Assembly (NCBI RefSeq): GCF_018785245.1
Contig: NZ_WQPL01000019.1
Coordinates: forward strand, 186,001 to 250,000
DNA length: 64,000 bases
DNA from: Collinsella aerofaciens
GTDB lineage: Bacteria > Actinomycetota > Coriobacteriia > Coriobacteriales > Coriobacteriaceae
Direction of reading: 5' to 3'
Below, piece by piece: positions 7,088-17,415 of the stretch. Each line of letters starts with the position of its first letter. The first letter of the stretch is position 1. The notes under the pieces were generated by a model. That model was given only the letters and a program-made list of their open reading frames with translations, did no database searches and had not been told where the DNA came from. The translations under genes were made by a program, and so were the position numbers.

Positions 7088-7861
7088 CTACTTGTGCGCC
7101 TTGCCTTGGTTGGCCACGGCGTCGATCTTGGCGGCGATGGTCGCCGGGTCGCCGATGTAGCGCTTGTCGAGGACGTTGAAATCGGCATCGAAGGTGTAGA
7201 CGAGCGGCACGCCGGTGGGGATGTTGACCTTGAGGATCTCCTCGGGCGTGAGGTGCTCGAACTTCATGACGAGAGAGCGCAGGGAGTTGCCGTGTGCGGC
7301 GATGAGTACGCGCTTGCCGGCGAGCATCTGGGGGCGAATCTCGTCTTCGAAATAAGGCCAGGCACGGGCTATCGTGTCCTTGAGGCACTCGGTGTAGGGC
7401 AGCTGGTCGGGTGCGACATCACGGTATTGCTCCTGGGTGTGGGGATCGCGCGCGTCGTTCGGCTCGAGTGCCGGCGGGCAGATATCGAAGGAGCGGCGCC
7501 AGATGAGCACCTGTTCGTCGCCGTGCTCCGCCGCGGCATCGGCCTTGTTGAGACCCTGCAACGCGCCGTAGTGGCGCTCGTTGAGCTTCCAGGATTTGAT
7601 GACGGGCAGCCACTCGCGATCCATTTGGCCGAGCACGATGTTGAGGGTGTGGATCGCGCGCTTGAGGCGCGAAGTGTAGCAGACGTCAAAGTCGAAACCG
7701 GCTTCTTTGAGGGCTCGACCGCCTGCGGCGGCTTCTTCGCGGCCCGTGTCGGTGAGCTCTGCGTCGGTCCAGCCGGTGAACAGGTTGAGTTTGTTCCACT
7801 CCGACTCTCCGTGGCGGATAAGGACGAGTTGGATCGTCTGTTGGTCTGTCTGGTTTGCCAT
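7088..7861 (-). CDS. gpmA: 2,3-bisphosphoglycerate-dependent phosphoglycerate mutase
   Basis: 257 residues. LVLIRHGESEWNKLNLFTGW carries the phosphohistidine RHG motif (His17). SRLKRAIHTLN, LNERHYGALQGLNKAD and IAAHGNSLRSLV (second catalytic histidine) complete the dPGM signature. It interconverts 3- and 2-phosphoglycerate in lower glycolysis. ATG 7861 is chosen because AAGGAGG precedes it by 7 nt; an upstream ATG would add nine residues not conserved in the family. Length is slightly above the usual 230-250, from a short Gln/Asp/Thr N-terminus. Confidence 0.95.
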   Translation of the reverse strand: MANQTDQQTIQLVLIRHGESEWNKLNLFTGWTDAELTDTGREEAAAGGRALKEAGFDFDVCYTSRLKRAIHTLNIVLGQMDREWLPVIKSWKLNERHYGALQGLNKADAAAEHGDEQVLIWRRSFDICPPALEPNDARDPHTQEQYRDVAPDQLPYTECLKDTIARAWPYFEDEIRPQMLAGKRVLIAAHGNSLRSLVMKFEHLTPEEILKVNIPTGVPLVYTFDADFNVLDKRYIGDPATIAAKIDAVANQGKAHK

Positions 7862-8400
7862 AGGGGCCTCCTTAATGTGGCACGGCATGCGTGCCGTTTG
7901 TTTGACGCCGCAAAGGATACCCGTTTTAGGCTAAAAAGTTAACCAAGACTAACAAAATTGTTGTATTTGAATAGGATGGTGAAAGGGGATTGCTGAAATG
8001 TCTTGATCTGTAACAACTAGGGATGGAAATTGGACCTAGGTGTTACAGATCGAGACAGGAAGAAATGGTCCTATGGAAAATCTCGATCTGTAACAGTTAG
8101 CTGCAAAAACCGGCCCTTCGTGTTACAGATCGAGACATTCGGAGCCGTTTCTCAAAAACGTCTCAATCTGTAACATCTAGGCGCCAAAATTGGGTCTTCC
8201 TGTTACAGATTGAGATGTTTGAAGCGGTGAGCTTGAAGACCGAACTTGGGGCCCTTGTTGTCGTCCTTGAGGTCGGCGGCGCCCACTCGTAGGGCGTGCG
8301 TTACGCGATTGTTTCGAAACGGGTGGGAAACACAACGGGCCGGCGATGCTCCTAGTATGCCTATTCAACTGACTGACTAAATATCTAGGGGAGGATCGCG
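7862..8400. other. Divergent gap between gpmA and gltB with repeat array
   Basis: About 540 nt without a convincing gene. Contains three 59-bp dyad repeats (7999-8217) and, closer to gltB, a perfect palindrome GTTTCGAAAC at 8311-8320 that could be an operator. The gltB RBS GGGGAGGA is at 8388-8395. Confidence 0.6.
7999..8217. repeat. Array of three 59-bp dyad repeats (17-25-17), period 80
   Basis: Units at 7999-8057, 8079-8137 and 8159-8217. Each has a left arm close to TGTCTCGATCTGTAACA, a variable 25-nt core with TAG at core positions 3-5, and a right arm close to TGTTACAGATCGAGACA. Starts are exactly 80 nt apart, leaving 21-nt linkers of unrelated sequence. Further copies lie at 15724-16024, 17128-17267, 22697-22755 and 26194-26333. 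Confidence 0.92.
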
Positions 8401-11400
8401 ATGCAGGCAGATTCCGCTCAGCAGCAGGGCCTTTATCGCCCCGAATTCGACCACGATGCGTGTGGCATCGGCGCGCTCGCCGATATCAACGGTGAGCGCC
8501 ATCACCAGATTCTGGACGATGCACTGTCCATTCTGGTCAACTTGGAGCACCGCGGCGGTACGGGACTCGAGAAGAACACCGGCGACGGCGCCGGCATCCT
8601 GTTCCAGGTTCCGCATCATTTTTTTCGCAAAGAGGCTCAAAAGTGCGGCCAGATTCTGCCGGCAGAGGGCGACTATGGCGTGGCCATGCTGTTCTTCCCG
8701 CAGGACGACAAGGGCGTAGAGGATGCCCGCCGCGTGTTTGAGGAGGGCTGCGCCGAGGCCGGCGTGCCGCTGCTCTTTTGGCGCGAGGTGCCCGTCGACC
8801 CGCACGACCTGGGCGAGACGGCCCGCGCCTGCATGCCTACTATCCTGCAGGCTTTCCTGGGCCGTCCGGACGACACGCCGGCGGGCGACGCCTTCGAGCG
8901 TCGTCTGTACGTGTGCCGCCGCACCATCGAAAAGAAGGCCGACGCTGAGTTCGCCCTGCGCGACAAGATCTTCTATGTGTGCTCCATGAGCTCGCGCACC
9001 ATCGTGTACAAGGGCATGCTTGTTGCCACGCAGATGCGCCGCTTCTTCATCGACCTCAACGACGCCGCCGTCAAAACGGCCGTGGCACTCGTCCACTCGC
9101 GCTACTCCACCAACACTACGCCCAGCTGGGAGCGCGCGCACCCCAACCGCTTTATCATCCACAACGGCGAGATCAATACCCTCAAGGGCAACGTCAACTG
9201 GATTCGCGCCCGCGAACCCAACCTGTACAGCCCCGTGCTGCAGCACGATCTTGAGCGCGTGATGCCCATCATCAACCGCGAGGGCTCCGACTCCGCGATT
9301 CTGGACAATGTGCTTGAGTTTTTGGTCATGAACGGTCGTCCGCTCACGCGTGCCGCATCCATGCTGCTGCCCGAGCCGTGGGACCACAACGACAGCCTGA
9401 GTGAGGAGCGCCGCGCCTATGACGCTTACCAGTCCATGCTCATGGAGCCGTGGGACGGTCCTGCGGCCATCGCCTTTACCGACGGCCGTACCTTGGGTGC
9501 CGCCCTCGACCGTAACGGCTTGCGTCCCGCCCGCTACTATGTGACGCGCGACGGTCGCTTTATGCTGGCAAGCGAGGTGGGCACCATCGAGGTGAGCCCC
9601 GAGAACATCCTGACGAGCGGCTGTCTGGGGCCGGGCCAGATGCTCGAGGTTGACTTTGCCCGCGGCTGCGTGATCTACAACGATGAGCTGCGCGCCCGCT
9701 ATGCCAAGGAAAAACCCTACCGCGACTGGATTGCCGAGGAGACGCTGGCCGTTGACGCGCTCGATGAGCCCGTCGCGCCCACGCCCGCCGAGGATACCGA
9801 GGTGCCCGCCGCCGTGCGCATGGCCAAGCTCGGGTATCACTGGGATGATGTTGACGAAGTCGTGCGTCCCATGGCCCAGCAGGGCAAGGCGCCGCTCGCC
9901 TCGATGGGTATCGATGCGCCGCTGGCCTGCCTGTCCAAGAAGACGCGCTCATTCTTCGACTACTTCTATCAGCTGTTCGCTCAGGTCACGAACCCGCCGA
10001 TCGACGCCCTGCGCGAGCATATGGTCACTTCGACCACGCTCTACCTGGGCAACCACGGTAACCTGCTCGAGGACTCCCGTACGGCCTGCCAGCTGGTGCG
10101 CCTGGAGCGTCCGCTGCTGAGCGAGGAGGAGTTCGAGCGTATCTGCGCCATCGACCGCGTGGGCTTTAAGACCCGCCGTTTCCGTGCCGTCTACCGCCGC
10201 GATGCCGGCGAGGGTGCGCTGCAGGCTGCGCTCAAGCAGCTTGCAGAGGACGTTGAGGCCGCGGTTCGCGACGGCGTGAACATCGTGGTGTTGAGCGATC
10301 GCGCCGCTGCGGGCGAGGTGCCCGTACCGTCGCTGCTCGCCGTGGGCTGCGTGCACAACCACCTGATCCGCGCCGGCGTGCGTACCTTTGCCGACATCGT
10401 GGTGGAGTGTGGCGACGCCGTGTCCCCGCACGACTTTGCGGCGCTGGTGGGCTACTCCGCGAGCGGCATCTATCCGTACAACGCGCATGCGTGCATTCGC
10501 GACTTGGCGACGCACGGCGATCTGGACGTGACAGCTGAGCAGGGCATCGCCAACTACAACAAGGCTGCGACCGCCGGCATCGTCTCCATCATGTCCAAGA
10601 TGGGCATCTCCACGGTGCAGAGCTACCACTCCGCGCAGATCTTCGAGGCCGTGGGCTTCACTCCGGAGTTCGTCAACGCGTACTTCGCCGGCACGGTGAG
10701 CCGTGTGGGCGGTATGGGTGTCGAGGACGTCGAGCGCGAGCAGAATGAGCGCTACGACGCCGCGCTCGCTATCCTTAAGAGCCCGGCTCCCGATCAGCTG
10801 CCCACACTGGGTCTGACTAAGTGGCGCCCGCTCGGCGGCGAGGATCACCTCATCGATCCGCAGACTGTCTACTTGCTGCAGACCGCCTGCCGTGAGGACA
10901 GCTACGACACCTTTAAGGAGTACAGCGCCCGCCTGCACCGCACCGGCCGTGCCGTGCGCCTGCGCGACCTGCTCGACTTTGATGCCAGCGGCCGCACCCC
11001 GGTTTCGCTCGACGAGGTGGAACCTGCGCTCAATATCGTCCGCCGCTTTAACACCGGCGCCATGTCGTATGGCTCCATCAGCAAAGAGGCGCACGAGTGC
11101 ATGGCCATCGCCATGAACCGCCTGCACGGCCGTTCCAATTCCGGCGAGGGCGGCGAGGATCCGCGTCGCGAGACCCCACTGGCTAACGGTGACTCCAAGA
11201 ACTCCGCGATCAAGCAGGTAGCAAGTGCGCGATTTGGCGTGACGAGCCGCTACCTGTGCAGCGCCTTCGAGATTCAGATCAAGATGGCCCAGGGCGCCAA
11301 GCCTGGCGAGGGCGGTCACCTGCCCGGCAAGAAGGTCTACCCCTGGATTGCCGAGGTCCGTCAGTCCACGCCCGGCATCGGCCTGATCTCGCCTCCGCCG

Positions 11401-13077
11401 CACCACGACATCTACTCCATCGAGGACCTGGCAGAGCTGATCTTTGACCTTAAGAACGCCAACCCCGGCGCGCGCGTGTCGGTCAAGCTGGTCAGCGAGG
11501 CCGGCGTCGGCACCATCGCCACCGGCGTGGCCAAGGGCGCTGCCGACAAGATTTTGATCAGCGGCCACAATGGCGGCTCGGGTGCCGCTGCGCGCGACTC
11601 TATCTGGCACGCGGGTCTGCCGCTGGAGCTTGGCCTTGCCGAGGCCCAGCAGACGCTGCTGCAAAACGGTTTGCGCTCACGCGTGGTGCTCGAGGCCGAT
11701 GGCAAGCTCATGGACGGCACCGACGTCGCCGTCGCCTGCCTGCTGGGTGCCGAGGAGTTTGGCTTTGCGACCATGCCGCTCATCTCCATGGGCTGCCTCA
11801 TGCAGCGCGACTGCCAGCAGGATACCTGCCCGGCCGGCATCGCTACGCAAAACTGCCGCCTGCGTCGCGGCTTCCGCGGCAAGCCCGAGCACGTTGAGCA
11901 CTTTATGCTCTTTGTTGCCGAGCAGCTGCGCGAGGTCATGGCGAGCCTGGGCTTCCGCACCGTCGACGAGATGGTCGGCCATCCCGAGTGCTTGCGCCAG
12001 ATCGAGGTCCCGGGCAACCGCAAGGCCAACCTGCTCGATCTGTCGCCCGTGCTGGCAAGCGCGACCTGCGAGTTCGGTGCCCATATTCCGGGTGCCGACG
12101 GCCGTCACTTCCTGCCGCAGATGGCCGCGGACAGCGAGCTCGACAAGACGCTCGACTCCACGTTGTTTGTGCCCTATACGGCCGATGCCCGTGCGCACCT
12201 GCGTCCGATTCGCTTCCGCGCCGATATCGCCAACGTCAACCGCTGCGTGGGCACCATCCTGGGCAACGCGGTGACCAAGGCGCATCCCGAGGGTCTGCCC
12301 GCCGGCTCCATCACCATCGATTGCGATGGTTCGGCTGGCCAGAGCTTTGGCGCGTTCCTTCCGCGTGGCATTACGCTCAACGTGTGCGGCGACGCCAACG
12401 ACTACTTTGGCAAAGGCCTTTCGGGCGGCGAGGTGTCGGTGCGCCCCAACCCGCATGCGACCTACAAGTTCGACGAGAACATCATCGTGGGCAACGTTGC
12501 ATTCTTTGGTGCTACGAGCGGCCGCGGCTTCATTAACGGCCTGGCCGGTCAGCGTTTTGCCGTGCGCAACTCCGGTGCCACCGTAGTGGTCGAGGGCTGC
12601 GGCAACCATGGCTGCGAGTACATGACGGGCGGTCTGGCGCTCATCCTGGGCGAGGTCGGGCAGAACTTCGCTGCCGGTATGACGGGTGGCGTGGCCTATG
12701 TCTTTGACCAGTACGGCACGCTCGATGCCCGTGTGAACCACGAGAGCGTTGAGCTCAAGGCCCCGACGGCCGGCGAGCTGGCGCAGATTCGCGAGCTCAT
12801 CCAGGAGCACGTGGACGCGACGCAGAGCCCGCGTGGCATCAAGCTGCTCTACAGCTTTGAGACGATGAGCAAGCACTTTGTGAAGGTCATTCCGACCGAG
12901 TATGAGCGCGTGCTGGCGATTGTCGCCGCGGGCGAGGCTGCCGGCAAGACGCATGCGCAGGCTGAGGAGCTGGCGTTTGACATCGTGACCGGTCGCGCCG
13001 ACGCTGCTGATGTTGCCCGCTTTGATGTCGCGGGCGGCGCTGCCGGCTCTGTTGCTTCGACCAAGAAGGAGGCGTAA
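8401..13077 (+). CDS. gltB: Glutamate synthase, large subunit
   Basis: 1558 residues, normal for the alpha subunit (about 1500). The N-terminal glutaminase (class II amidotransferase) domain starts at DACGIGALADINGERHH; Cys21 should become the N-terminal nucleophile after removal of a 20-residue propeptide. The FMN-binding synthase barrel follows (SISKEAHECMAIAMNRL, MAQGAKPGEGGHLPG, SGHNGGSGAAARDSIWHAG). Near residue 1135, MQRDCQQDTCPAG belongs to the 3Fe-4S cysteine cluster. The C-terminal beta-helix GXGXG-type domain ends the protein. It makes two glutamates from glutamine and 2-oxoglutarate. The partner gltD starts 6 nt after its stop. A 59-bp repeat array and a GTTTCGAAAC palindrome lie upstream. 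Confidence 0.97.
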   Translation: MQADSAQQQGLYRPEFDHDACGIGALADINGERHHQILDDALSILVNLEHRGGTGLEKNTGDGAGILFQVPHHFFRKEAQKCGQILPAEGDYGVAMLFFPQDDKGVEDARRVFEEGCAEAGVPLLFWREVPVDPHDLGETARACMPTILQAFLGRPDDTPAGDAFERRLYVCRRTIEKKADAEFALRDKIFYVCSMSSRTIVYKGMLVATQMRRFFIDLNDAAVKTAVALVHSRYSTNTTPSWERAHPNRFIIHNGEINTLKGNVNWIRAREPNLYSPVLQHDLERVMPIINREGSDSAILDNVLEFLVMNGRPLTRAASMLLPEPWDHNDSLSEERRAYDAYQSMLMEPWDGPAAIAFTDGRTLGAALDRNGLRPARYYVTRDGRFMLASEVGTIEVSPENILTSGCLGPGQMLEVDFARGCVIYNDELRARYAKEKPYRDWIAEETLAVDALDEPVAPTPAEDTEVPAAVRMAKLGYHWDDVDEVVRPMAQQGKAPLASMGIDAPLACLSKKTRSFFDYFYQLFAQVTNPPIDALREHMVTSTTLYLGNHGNLLEDSRTACQLVRLERPLLSEEEFERICAIDRVGFKTRRFRAVYRRDAGEGALQAALKQLAEDVEAAVRDGVNIVVLSDRAAAGEVPVPSLLAVGCVHNHLIRAGVRTFADIVVECGDAVSPHDFAALVGYSASGIYPYNAHACIRDLATHGDLDVTAEQGIANYNKAATAGIVSIMSKMGISTVQSYHSAQIFEAVGFTPEFVNAYFAGTVSRVGGMGVEDVEREQNERYDAALAILKSPAPDQLPTLGLTKWRPLGGEDHLIDPQTVYLLQTACREDSYDTFKEYSARLHRTGRAVRLRDLLDFDASGRTPVSLDEVEPALNIVRRFNTGAMSYGSISKEAHECMAIAMNRLHGRSNSGEGGEDPRRETPLANGDSKNSAIKQVASARFGVTSRYLCSAFEIQIKMAQGAKPGEGGHLPGKKVYPWIAEVRQSTPGIGLISPPPHHDIYSIEDLAELIFDLKNANPGARVSVKLVSEAGVGTIATGVAKGAADKILISGHNGGSGAAARDSIWHAGLPLELGLAEAQQTLLQNGLRSRVVLEADGKLMDGTDVAVACLLGAEEFGFATMPLISMGCLMQRDCQQDTCPAGIATQNCRLRRGFRGKPEHVEHFMLFVAEQLREVMASLGFRTVDEMVGHPECLRQIEVPGNRKANLLDLSPVLASATCEFGAHIPGADGRHFLPQMAADSELDKTLDSTLFVPYTADARAHLRPIRFRADIANVNRCVGTILGNAVTKAHPEGLPAGSITIDCDGSAGQSFGAFLPRGITLNVCGDANDYFGKGLSGGEVSVRPNPHATYKFDENIIVGNVAFFGATSGRGFINGLAGQRFAVRNSGATVVVEGCGNHGCEYMTGGLALILGEVGQNFAAGMTGGVAYVFDQYGTLDARVNHESVELKAPTAGELAQIRELIQEHVDATQSPRGIKLLYSFETMSKHFVKVIPTEYERVLAIVAAGEAAGKTHAQAEELAFDIVTGRADAADVARFDVAGGAAGSVASTKKEA

Positions 13078-13082
13078 GTGCC

Positions 13083-14564
<1,482 letters not shown>

Positions 14565-14980
14565 GGCGGCTGTTCACAATTGAATCGTCAAGGGCTGTCC
14601 CCAACTGCCGGCACATAAGGAGCGTCCCCAAGTGCCGGCATGCTGGGGACGTTCCTTTTGGGTCGGCATTCGGGGACACTTCTTGCGGGTTTGCGACCGA
14701 TTTGTTCGTTTGTCGACGCGCGAGTGTCCATTCGGCGTCTTTTTGAGCTGTGGTCACCTGTTGTTTCTGTGGTGGCTGTGGGCATATGGCTCAAAAGGGC
14801 GGGTTGGCCGTCTATGTTTACCTGCGGTTTTATTGCGGTGCGCATTTTCGGTCAAGCATCCCGTCAAGTGTTTGGTCAGCAGTTGGTTTGCAGCCGGAGG
14901 CCTATTTTGTCCGTGCTGACAGTGGCTGCCCACCCTCCTCGTAAGCTCAAATTGAGGTTCATCAGTTTGAGGAGGATGCC
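14565..14980. other. Gap after gltD, no supported gene
   Basis: 416 nt. The first third holds a palindromic GGGGAC/GCCGGCA repeat (14595-14682). The rest shows no conserved reading frame; the short open frames here have poor codon use. The gap ends with the RBS GAGGAGG of the next gene. Confidence 0.5.
14595..14682. repeat. GGGGACGTTCC / TGCCGGCA palindromic repeat, copy 1
   Basis: Contains GGAGCGTCCCCA (14619-14630) inverted as TGGGGACGTTCC (14643-14654) around the self-complementary TGCCGGCA, with additional TGTCCCC / GGGGACA ends. Related elements lie at 30314-30361 and 41826-41883. Confidence 0.7.
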
Positions 14981-15688
14981 GTGACTGACCACGTTTTAGA
15001 CCGAGCGCATCTGGCCGAAGCCGTCGGTAACGATATTGCCGACATGGCCCATTTTTGGATGCTGCGGAAGTTTCAGTTTTTGGAGCCGGCGCGCGAGCAG
15101 TTCGAGATCATTGTCGACCCGTGGCTCGGCTATTGCACCGAGCCTTCCCAAAACGAAATCATGGCCTACAACATGGCATTTACCGATTGGCTGCTCTTCG
15201 AGCGCCCCTATCGCCATGGCAAGACGCTGCTCGAGCTGTATGTTGATGAGCCGCCGGCATCGCTTTCGCCTGCCTCGCTCAAGCGGCTCGAGCAGGTACG
15301 CGACACGCAGTATTTCTCGCGCTTTGGCATTTTGGACAAGGATCCTGCGACTGGTATGGTCGCGCTGAAGGACACACGCACCGACCGTCGCTTTGACGTC
15401 TACGATCCGCATATCGTGCAAAAGGAGCATTGGAGCGACGGAGCGATTGCGGTGCGCCTCGCCTGCGTCGACGATGTCTGGCTGACGGCGGGACAACTCT
15501 ATCTGTATGACATCGCACGCCTGAGTGACACGGCGGTCGATGGGCCTGGTGCGGTGCATCCGGAGGACCTGCAGGATGGCTTTGACACCTCGTGCATCAG
15601 TTTCTTCTTGCGTCTGGTCCGCGACATCATGGGCGCCCAGGGGCGGTACGTAAAGTCGCTCAACATCTACGAGCAGGAGTGGGAGTAA
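14981..15688 (+). CDS. Hypothetical protein
   Basis: 235 residues from a GTG start at 14981, chosen for the strong GAGGAGG eight nucleotides upstream. No signal peptide or membrane helix; acidic and aromatic-rich (HFWMLRKFQFLEPAREQFE, NEIMAYNMAFTDWLLFERPY). The overall look of a soluble alpha/beta protein of the kind conserved within Coriobacteriia is clear, but no motif is recognised. It is monocistronic: gltD is 417 nt upstream and the repeat cluster starts 36 nt downstream. Confidence 0.75.
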   Translation: MTDHVLDRAHLAEAVGNDIADMAHFWMLRKFQFLEPAREQFEIIVDPWLGYCTEPSQNEIMAYNMAFTDWLLFERPYRHGKTLLELYVDEPPASLSPASLKRLEQVRDTQYFSRFGILDKDPATGMVALKDTRTDRRFDVYDPHIVQKEHWSDGAIAVRLACVDDVWLTAGQLYLYDIARLSDTAVDGPGAVHPEDLQDGFDTSCISFFLRLVRDIMGAQGRYVKSLNIYEQEWE

Positions 15689-15723
15689 GGGATGGGCTGT
15701 CGCAGCGCCGCCGCGTGTCTATT

Positions 15724-16024
15724 TGTCTCGATCTGTAACGTTTAGGGACAAAAAACCGGTCTACCTGTTACAGATCGAGACGAATGCTTGGGCGCTGCTG
15801 ATTTGTCTAAATCTGTAACGTTTAGGGCCCTGGAGAACGTCTAACTGTTACAGATCGAGACGTTTGGCACCTGGTTGGGGGGAATGTCTCAATCTGTAAC
15901 ATCTACAGGCCAAAACTCGACCTACCTGTTACAAATTGAGACAAAGGTTGGACGCGGTGTCGAAAGATCTCGATCTGTAACATCTAGCGGCCAAAAATCG
16001 GTCTTCCTGTTACAGATCAAGACA
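15724..16024. repeat. Array of four 59-bp dyad repeats, period 80-81
   Basis: Units at 15724-15782, 15804-15862, 15885-15943 and 15966-16024. Every core is exactly 25 nt and the linkers are 21-22 nt. Arms vary at one to three positions (CTCG/CTCA/CTAA; GAGAC/AAGAC), often with compensating changes that keep the arms paired. The last unit ends 26 nt before the start of the nuclease-like gene. Confidence 0.92.
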
Positions 16025-16049
16025 TTTGTCAGCGGAGGCAACGGTGACG

Positions 16050-17120
16050 ATGGTCCATTTGTCTGACGTGGTGGTGATGAAAGTGTCTAATACCGTTCTC
16101 AAACACAAACATGCGACTCGCAACACGTTGGCGCGGAACAGGATGCTCGCGCGGCTCACGGAGGCGACCGAGCAAGGTACGCTGCTCGCAACGCATGACA
16201 ATACCGAGCTCATGTGGTTGCGACGCCATGTTGGAACCGACGATATTGCGGAGCCCGAGCCGTACCTGTTCTGTTTTCAGCATGATTGGGATGCATTGAC
16301 GCTGACGGAGCGAGCACTGAGGACTATCAGAGGGCTTGCGGAATTTCATCCCGATTGGGCGTTTTGGGGATATGACGCCGCACTGATATGGGGTCTGGAG
16401 GTGCCGAATGATCTGCTCGGGCCGCGTTATCTTGTTAAGACAGGTTGCTCGGTGCCGCTGAGTGCAGGATGTCGGCTGTTGCGTCCGCAGGCGGCGGGTG
16501 CGCTTGAACAAGTCGACGGCGTGTGGGCGACGCCGTTTTGGCGCACGGTAGATGATTGCTTGCTGCGTGCGCCGTTCTCCTACGGGTTGGCGATTGCCGA
16601 TTCTGCACTGCGGGCGAAAGGCGTATCGCGTGGGGATTTGTGCGAGCGCCTCCGCGTCGATTGTAAGGGCAGGCGAGGGTATCGCAGGGCACAGGTGATT
16701 GCGTCGTATGCGGACGGGCTGTCCGAAAACGGCGGCGAGTCTCGGTTCCGAGCGTTCTTTATTGCGTACGGCTTTCCGGTTCCGGAGCTGCAGGTGGAGT
16801 TTCGCGACCCGCTCGATCCGAGCCAGGTGTTTCGCGTCGACTATTTTTGGCGGCTCGAGAACGGGACGTGTGTCATCGGCGAGCTCGACGGAAAGGGGAA
16901 GTACACCTTGCAGAACGGCGAGGGTCGGGAGTCGGTCGACCCATTCGTGGCAGAACGTCAACGGGAGTCCCATCTGACAATGCTCGGGCATAAGGTGCTT
17001 CGGTTTACGTTTAACGAACTCAAAGACCCGGGGAAGCTGGTCGAGAAAATGAGGCTGGCGGGTATTCCGCGACGGGCTGATTTGGCTGAGGAATGGAGAT
17101 GCCGGTGGTATGGGCGCTGA
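16050..17120 (+). CDS. AbiEi-like N-domain plus DUF559/Vsr-fold nuclease-like protein
   Basis: 356 residues from ATG 16050 (GGAGG 12 nt upstream; GTG 16044 is an equally possible start). The N-terminal half (KHATRNTLARNRMLARLTEA, then WAFWGYDAALIWGLEVP) resembles proteins annotated with an AbiEi-type antitoxin winged-helix domain. The C-terminal part matches the very-short-patch-repair/DUF559 endonuclease-like fold: ESRFRAFFIAYGFP, then RVDYFWRLENG, then GELDGKGKY, and finally RESHLTMLGHKVLRFTFNEL. The E...D...E-x-D-x-K series gives plausible metal-binding and catalytic residues. There is no partner toxin or methylase beside it. Four 59-bp dyad repeats lie immediately upstream and two immediately downstream. 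Its substrate is unknown; defence, repeat-associated or housekeeping roles all remain open. Confidence 0.75.
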   Translation: MVHLSDVVVMKVSNTVLKHKHATRNTLARNRMLARLTEATEQGTLLATHDNTELMWLRRHVGTDDIAEPEPYLFCFQHDWDALTLTERALRTIRGLAEFHPDWAFWGYDAALIWGLEVPNDLLGPRYLVKTGCSVPLSAGCRLLRPQAAGALEQVDGVWATPFWRTVDDCLLRAPFSYGLAIADSALRAKGVSRGDLCERLRVDCKGRRGYRRAQVIASYADGLSENGGESRFRAFFIAYGFPVPELQVEFRDPLDPSQVFRVDYFWRLENGTCVIGELDGKGKYTLQNGEGRESVDPFVAERQRESHLTMLGHKVLRFTFNELKDPGKLVEKMRLAGIPRRADLAEEWRCRWYGR

Positions 17121-17127
17121 GAGGTTT

Positions 17128-17267
17128 TGTCTCAATCTGTAACGTTTAGAGGTTATTTGAGCTCGTAACTGTTACAGATCGAGACAAACCGCTGAAACGT
17201 CGACCGAATGTCTCGATCTGTAACATCAAGGGGCCCAATAACCCTGTACCTGTTACAGTTCGAGACA
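17128..17267. repeat. Two 59-bp dyad repeats, period 81
   Basis: Units at 17128-17186 and 17209-17267, starting 8 nt after the nuclease-like gene stop. Same 17-25-17 structure as the upstream array, so the gene is enclosed by the family on both sides. Confidence 0.92.
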
Positions 17268-17345
17268 TTCCCCTGATGTTGCTGGGATGGGGCTGCAACG
17301 TATTCCGTCCCCCACATCCCCTCTTCCCTCCGTTAACCGATATGT

Positions 17346-17376
17346 TTGACTTTAGTTCGCTGCATTAGGTGATAAT
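17346..17376 (+). promoter_or_regulatory. Possible promoter of the amidohydrolase gene
   Basis: TTGACT (17346-17351) and TGATAAT (GATAAT at 17371-17376). The 19-nt spacer is long, partly offset by the TG before the -10 box. Confidence 0.4.
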
Positions 17377-17415
17377 GGACAAATGTTCAAGTTAATTGCG
17401 AGGGAGGAGCTCGAT

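Noticed and set aside
7999-8217. CRISPR array
   Set aside because: The 80-bp period and variable segments look CRISPR-like at first, but the conserved parts are inverted arms rather than direct repeats, both the cores and the linkers vary, copies are scattered in small groups, and no cas gene is present.
9949-11664. Long minus-strand reading frame opposite gltB
   Set aside because: It overlaps the conserved gltB coding sequence, its protein is rich in His, Arg and Ala without any motif, and it has no RBS. It is a by-product of GC-rich codon use.
14640-14984. Small plus-strand frames after gltD
   Set aside because: They begin inside a palindromic repeat, have odd composition (Trp, Phe and Cys rich) and no RBS.
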